This document shows, piece after piece, positions 62,130-64,000 of a DNA stretch of 64,000 nt. The notes under the pieces are model-generated. The model saw only the letters and a program-made list of their open reading frames with translations. It ran no database searches and had not been told where the DNA came from. This stretch comes from Bog-756 sp963769905. Lineage in GTDB: Bacteria; Actinomycetota; Acidimicrobiia; Acidimicrobiales; RAAP-2. Position numbers and translations under genes: made by a program. The DNA lies in NCBI GenBank assembly GCA_963769905.1, contig CAVYNG010000002.1, forward strand, positions 1,736,001 through 1,800,000, given 5' to 3'. Each line of letters begins with the position of its first letter. Position 1 is the first letter of the stretch.

Positions 62130-63422
62130 GTGATTCCCTCGCCGGTCTCCGGAGAGCGGATCCAGAGAGAGGCAAGAGGGGCGCTGGTGAGGGTGGGTCG
62201 AGGGGCGCGACGGATCGCGGGGTGGACCGCGGTGCTGGCATCGGTGGCGACCATGACGATCGCCCCCGTGCTCATGAAGGCCCCCGCCGCATCGGCGACA
62301 CCGCACGCCAGCGCGGCACCCGTCACGAGCGGTTTCTGGCTCGCGACCCCGTCGGGCTCGATGCTCTCCTTCGGGGTCCCCTCCTACGGCTCGGCGCCCG
62401 GTCCGCTCAACCAGCCGATTGTCACCACCGCGACCACCGGCGATCGGCGCGGCTACTGGATGGTCGCCTCCGACGGTGGTGTCTTCTCGTTCGGCGACGC
62501 GCTCTTCTACGGCTCGACCGGGAGCATCCGCCTCAACCAGCCGATCGTCGGGATGGCGCCGACGGCCGACCAGCGCGGGTACTGGCTGGTGGCTTCCGAC
62601 GGCGGGGTCTTCTCGTTCGGCGACGCGCTCTTCTACGGCTCGACCGGGAGCATCCACCTCAACAAGCCGATCGTCGGCATGGCGACGACCCCCGACCAGC
62701 GCGGGTACTGGCTGGTGGCTTCTGACGGCGGGGTCTTCTCCTTCGGGGACGCCACGTTCTACGGCTCGACCGGCAGCCTCGTCCTCGACCAACCGGTGGT
62801 GTCGATGACCGCGACCCCCGACGCCCGGGGCTACTGGTTGGTGGCGGCGGACGGCGGCATCTTCGCGTTCGGCGACTCACGCTTCTACGGTTCGGCGGCC
62901 GGAACGACCGGTGAGCCGGTCGAGCGCCTGATCCGCACCGCCTCGGGGCGCGGGTACTGGATCGTCGAGCAGAACGGGACCGAGCTTCCCTACGGCGAGG
63001 CCACCACCGTCAATCCCCCCGCGGTCGCGCTGGAGCTCAACCCGATCACACCGGGCGACAGGGCGGTGCTGTTCGCGTTCGAGCAGCTGGGCAAGCCGTA
63101 CATCTGGGGCGGAAACGGGCCGGTGGGTTACGACTGCTCGGGCCTCGCGCTTGCCTCGTGGACCCATGGTGCCGGGATCTCCTTTGCCCGAGTCGCCGAC
63201 GACCAGTACCACACCGCCGGCGTTCCGGTCGCGATGAACGACCTCCAGACCGGTGATCTCGTCTTCTGGGGCACCGACTACTCCGACTGGACGAGCGTCT
63301 ACCACGTCGCGCTCTACGTCGGCGGCAACCGGATCGTCGAGGCGACCGGCAACCAGGTGCAGCTCAACCTGCTCGGCCAGTGGGGCAGCGGCGACCTGAT
63401 GCCCAACGGGCGGCGCCCCTGA
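62130..63422 (+). CDS. Secreted NlpC/P60 cell-wall hydrolase with 42-residue repeats
   Basis: A 430-residue exported protein. The signal anchor is about residues 27-58. Then come repeats of 42 residues (126 bp), GYWLVASDGGVFSFGDALFY plus GSTGSIHLNKPIVGMATTPD, at least four times, of unknown function but common in this kind of bacterium. The C-terminal NlpC/P60 domain has IWGGNGPVGYDCSGLALASW (Cys) and VYHVALYVGGNRIVEATG (His). It cuts peptidoglycan peptides. Start GTG 62130. Confidence 0.88.
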   Translation: MIPSPVSGERIQREARGALVRVGRGARRIAGWTAVLASVATMTIAPVLMKAPAASATPHASAAPVTSGFWLATPSGSMLSFGVPSYGSAPGPLNQPIVTTATTGDRRGYWMVASDGGVFSFGDALFYGSTGSIRLNQPIVGMAPTADQRGYWLVASDGGVFSFGDALFYGSTGSIHLNKPIVGMATTPDQRGYWLVASDGGVFSFGDATFYGSTGSLVLDQPVVSMTATPDARGYWLVAADGGIFAFGDSRFYGSAAGTTGEPVERLIRTASGRGYWIVEQNGTELPYGEATTVNPPAVALELNPITPGDRAVLFAFEQLGKPYIWGGNGPVGYDCSGLALASWTHGAGISFARVADDQYHTAGVPVAMNDLQTGDLVFWGTDYSDWTSVYHVALYVGGNRIVEATGNQVQLNLLGQWGSGDLMPNGRRP

Positions 63423-63562
63423 CGTCGGGTCGGCTCTCGCGCCCGGCATCGGGCAGGGGGCCCGGCGGCCGGCCACCTCGGAGGCCGTGAGTCGAACCAC
63501 TCGGTGACCGCCATCCGGGCTGTCCCGTGTACCGTGCAGCCAGTCAGCCGAGGAGCCGCCTT

Positions 63563-64000
63563 ATGAGCACCTTTCCCTACGCCGGCCGGTTCGCCGTCCA
63601 CCGGTGCCTCCCCGAGAAGGGGACCGCCCGCGCCGAACTCCTCGAGCAGCTGCACGCGATGGCGGCCGAAGAGGACGCCACCTGGGAGTCGGGCCGCTGC
63701 TCGGGCACCATGTACTGCGGCGACCACGACCATTACCGCTTCCTCAACGAGGCGTTCGGTCTGTTCGCCCACGTGAACGTGCTCCAACGGGACATGTGCC
63801 CGAGCGCGACCAAGTTCGAGTCGGAGATCATCGCGATGACCCTCGACCTCCTCCACGCGGAGGCCGCAACGTCCACCGAGCCGGCCGGGCTGGTCTCGAC
63901 CGGCGGAACCGGCAGCATCTGTCACGCGATGCTCGCCTATCGGGACCTGGCGGCACACCAACGCGACATCAGCCGGCCGAACGTCATCAAGCCCGAGACC
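63563..64000 (+). CDS. Sphingosine-phosphate-lyase-like PLP enzyme, N-terminal part
   Basis: The first 146 residues of a fold type I PLP enzyme. Phrases such as RCSGTMYCGDHDHYRFLNEA, FGLFAHVNVLQRDMCPSATK, FESEIIAMTLDLLHAEAATS and GLVSTGGTGSICHAMLAYRD follow sphingosine-1-phosphate lyase/aromatic decarboxylase relatives. The active-site Lys lies beyond the window. Ribosome site GAGGAG before ATG 63563. The gene is cut by the window end. Confidence 0.8.
   Translation, partial: MSTFPYAGRFAVHRCLPEKGTARAELLEQLHAMAAEEDATWESGRCSGTMYCGDHDHYRFLNEAFGLFAHVNVLQRDMCPSATKFESEIIAMTLDLLHAEAATSTEPAGLVSTGGTGSICHAMLAYRDLAAHQRDISRPNVIKPET

Noticed and set aside
61943..62725. Plus-strand open frame with repeated short segments opposite and beside the HSL and NlpC genes
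   Set aside because: The repeats are those of the NlpC gene read in another frame; no ribosome site or domain.
1..64000. CRISPR arrays, phage genes, secretion systems or toxin-antitoxin pairs
   Set aside because: No regularly spaced repeats with unique spacers, capsid, tail, integrase or paired small toxin-like genes were found.

Overview
The window is high-GC DNA with dense, tightly packed genes, many GTG starts and 4-base stop/start overlaps. It carries a mec-cysO-cysM-(MBL hydrolase)-rph-rdgB order that matches the Mycobacterium tuberculosis Rv1334-Rv1341 locus, a smpB-ssrA pair, an MprF-like gene joined to lysS, and secreted proteins with repeats of the type GYWLVASDGGVFSFGDA. Together these suggest an actinobacterium, most likely an Acidimicrobiia-type lineage. 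The class is my inference from gene content; no database search was possible.

Layout. 1-13.4 kb is ordinary core genome: tRNA-Cys, a GT4 glycosyltransferase, glnD, an L,D-transpeptidase, an enoyl-CoA hydratase overlapping a methyltransferase, a DUF4388 protein, a minus-strand sulfur/RNA-processing cluster (mec, cysO, cysM, MBL-fold hydrolase, rph, rdgB), then smpB and the tmRNA gene ssrA. From the 3' end of ssrA to about 43 kb lies an accessory region. It starts with a 1.4-kilo-residue secreted RCC1/Ig-like protein. Two 120-bp repeats that resemble the ssrA 3' end follow, flanking a P450/oxidoreductase/TetR block. Next come SDR, DUF1330 and TetR genes, and a redox block of VOC proteins, an FAD disulfide oxidoreductase, redoxins, a cupin, a nitronate monooxygenase-like protein, DsbA, pirin, a TauD-like dioxygenase and OsmC. 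This region has more A/T-rich stretches, several frameshifted or deleted genes and an IS256 remnant.

43-64 kb returns to core-like content: a metallophosphoesterase-MprF fusion overlapping lysS beside tRNA-Lys(CTT), a small phosphotransferase/LOG/alcohol dehydrogenase run, a FtsX/MacB-type ABC exporter whose ATPase is frameshifted, ftsH, lipid-type enzymes (acyl-CoA dehydrogenase, SDR, HSL-type hydrolase), an NlpC/P60 cell-wall hydrolase and the start of a sphingosine-phosphate-lyase-like PLP enzyme cut by the window end.

The most interesting items are: (1) the phosphoesterase-MprF-like fusion translationally coupled to lysyl-tRNA synthetase, which looks like an unfused relative of mycobacterial LysX; (2) a CysO sulfur carrier with ten residues after its GG terminus, next to a JAMM protease gene; (3) a VOC plus FAD-disulfide-oxidoreductase pair present once intact and once as a deletion-scarred copy, each near redoxin paralogues that have lost or kept one cysteine; (4) repeated ssrA-3'-end-like elements that mark the accessory region.
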